NCBI GenBank assembly: GCA_051873875.1
Contig: JBJEFI010000124.1
Location: forward strand, 1-6,664
DNA length: 6,664 nt
Reading direction: 5' to 3'
Source of the DNA: JBJEFI01 sp051873875
GTDB taxonomy: Bacteria > Bacillota > Bacilli > Bacillales > Bacillaceae_G
The notes under the pieces were generated by a model, which searched no databases, was not told the origin of the DNA, and saw only the letters and a list, made by a program, of their open reading frames with translations. This document shows, one piece after another, positions 6,021-6,664 of this stretch (position 1 is its first letter; the number at the start of each line of letters is the position of its first letter). The position numbers and the translations under genes are program-made.

Positions 6021-6172
6021 GCAAAAATGTAACAATTCGTTGCCTAACCGGACTTTATGGTTAGAGTTTCACCTAATGTAAATTAGGAATCTTCATACGA
6101 AGTACCTTATCGAGCGTTCTGTTGGTGTTTAAACTCACGTAAAGTCTTTATAGTGTCGCACACACTCTCGAT
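6021..6172 (-). ncRNA. tracrRNA of the Cas12f1 system
   Basis: This is a GC-richer, highly structured stretch with no ORF. On the minus strand: ATCGAG (6172-6167) pairs with CTCGAT (6114-6109); AGTGT/ACACT forms a hairpin (6166-6152); AACGCTCGATAAGGTA leads into CTTC-GTAT-GAAG (6102-6091); CCTAAT-TTAC-ATTAGG (6087-6072); and CTAACC-ATAAAGTCC-GGTTAG (6064-6044). The order, the CGAG...AACGCTCG-TAAGGTA core and the loop of the last hairpin match the AsCas12f1 tracrRNA as I recall it. A two-part anti-repeat follows: GCAAC (6043-6039) and TTACAT (6032-6027) can pair with GTTGT and ATGTAA of the first repeat. The 5' end is uncertain and may reach about 6240, where another hairpin (about 6236-6221) lies. 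Not aligned computationally. Confidence 0.85.
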
Positions 6173-6178
6173 CATATA

Positions 6179-6207
6179 TGTATAACTGCTTGCGATTGAC
6201 TTTATAA
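6179..6207 (-). promoter_or_regulatory. candidate promoter for the tracrRNA-array transcript
   Basis: On the minus strand a -10-like TATACA (6184-6179) is preceded, after 17 bp, by the weak -35 TTATAA (6207-6202). The predicted start, about 6172, coincides with the first base of the conserved ATCGAG stem of the tracrRNA. Both boxes are poor matches, so the support is mainly the position. Confidence 0.3.
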
Positions 6208-6285
6208 CCTCGATTTTAGGACGCTAGGTCGCCCTTGAGATGTTTTAATTATTAATTTATCAACTTATGATTCTTTAAATCATTT

Positions 6286-6347
6286 CCTCCCAACCTCCTT
6301 ATCTGGTATTTCTTACCTCTTAATTTGATTATAAGGTGGTTGGAAGG
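6286..6347 (-). repeat. 17-bp imperfect inverted repeat in the leader of the Cas12f1 locus
   Basis: Arms 6286-6302 and 6331-6347 pair at 15 of 17 positions around a 28-nt loop. On the minus strand the second arm to be transcribed contains a strong AAGGAGG, so the hairpin would hide a ribosome binding site; the ATG ten bases later is followed by ATT and then TAA. There is no T-tract directly after, so it is not a classic terminator. A further short dyad, ATGATT-CTTTA-AATCAT (6268-6284), lies next to it. A regulator site, RNA switch or transcript-end structure are all possible. The rest of 6173-6374 holds only the AT-rich repeat copies and the candidate promoter. Confidence 0.55.
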
Positions 6348-6358
6348 ATAATGCAAGG

Positions 6359-6380
6359 ATTATTTATTAATTTATTATAT
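6359..6380. repeat. AT-rich stop-codon repeat, full copy 2 (22 bp)
   Basis: This is identical over 22 bp to 2726-2747, in direct orientation, and covers the TAA stop (6377-6375) of the 40-residue ORF at the same offset. Together the two copies bracket about 3.6 kb that contains the whole Cas12f1 locus, the GIY-YIG gene and both small unknown genes. Confidence 0.7.
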
Positions 6381-6497
6381 AAATTTCATAGTTGTTCCAT
6401 AAACCTTGTTTAGATCAATCTTTTCCATGATCTTAATGTGTTTAAGTACGTTTTCAGGGTTATATGTAATTGAATTACTTTTAATAGATTCCTTCAT
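6375..6497 (-). CDS. hypothetical small protein, 40 aa
   Basis: This is an unrecognised 40-residue ORF, mainly helical and charged (ENVLKHIKIMEKIDLNKVYG). It is supported by a good ribosome binding site, AAGGAG (6511-6506), at 8 nt, and by tight coupling: that site overlaps the stop codon of the gene to the right. There is no membrane segment or Cys. It is the last gene of its operon before the Cas12f1 locus. Small size and lack of known relatives limit confidence. Confidence 0.6.
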   Translation of the reverse strand: MKESIKSNSITYNPENVLKHIKIMEKIDLNKVYGTTMKFI

Positions 6498-6509
6498 TTT
6501 AACCACTCC

Positions 6510-6664
6510 TTATTTAAATTTCTTATGGTAGTCCATTCCGTATTTCTTAAACATTTCAACATGCATAAGTACCGAGTATTCATTGATGATCCTCATTGTC
6601 TCTATTGCCTTTTCATACTCTTCTGAGCCTTCTAAGACATCTTTACGTTCAGTTAAATCTTTCG
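6510..6664 (-). CDS. C-terminal end of an unknown gene (50 residues visible)
   Basis: The frame is open from the right edge of the window to TAA (6512-6510). The visible part is helical and charged (EEYEKAIETMRIINEYS, HVEMFKKYGMDYHKKFK) and unrecognised. Its stop codon forms part of the next gene's ribosome binding site (TAAGGAG), a typical translational coupling. The start lies outside the window. Confidence 0.6.
   Translation of the reverse strand, partial: KDLTERKDVLEGSEEYEKAIETMRIINEYSVLMHVEMFKKYGMDYHKKFK

Noticed and set aside
6351..6413. Plus-strand 20-codon ORF (MQGLFINLLYKFH...) after a GGAAGG sequence
   Set aside because: It lies mostly antisense to the 40-residue gene and the AT-rich repeat, the putative ribosome binding site is too close to the ATG, and no plus-strand promoter is visible.

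Overview
The window is AT-rich, has strong AGGAGG-type ribosome binding sites and very short intergenic gaps, and every supported gene lies on the minus strand. This points to a low-GC Gram-positive (Bacillota, probably Bacillales) mobile element. A large serine integrase, a RecU-like Holliday junction resolvase, a GIY-YIG nuclease and several tiny unknown ORFs fit a temperate phage or prophage; an integrative plasmid or ICE is not excluded.

Layout in transcription order, right to left. (1) 6664-6375: the end of an unknown gene and a 40-residue ORF, coupled in one operon. (2) 6374-6173: an intergenic stretch with a long imperfect inverted repeat and a possible promoter. (3) 6172-5858: a structured RNA region that I read as a type V-F1 tracrRNA, running directly into a degenerate CRISPR array of three repeats and two spacers. 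(4) 5803-4484: a complete miniature nuclease, Cas12f1, with all catalytic and zinc-binding residues. (5) 4455-3616: a GIY-YIG nuclease with a coiled coil, in the same apparent operon. (6) 3548-2742: two small unknown proteins, one with a Cys cluster. (7) 2724-1802: a terminator, the RecU-like resolvase, a 54-residue ORF and another terminator. (8) 1729-200: the serine integrase behind its own likely promoter, which lies in a 23-bp dyad. (9) 184-2: the 5' end of a DUF255/thioredoxin-like gene that stops exactly where the conserved Cys-X-X-Cys should begin, probably marking the attachment site.

The main discovery is a self-contained, adaptation-free CRISPR-Cas12f1 locus inside a mobile element: tracrRNA, two-spacer array and effector on one strand in about 1.7 kb, with no cas1, cas2 or cas4 in view. 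The tracrRNA ends within a few bases of the first repeat, so one transcript could fold as a natural single guide. The repeats have diverged from each other, which suggests fixed guides rather than an actively growing array. The locus and its neighbours lie between two identical 22-bp AT-rich direct repeats, each overlapping a gene's stop codon, which suggests a modular cassette. Family assignments come from motif recognition and recalled reference sequences; no alignment or database search was run.
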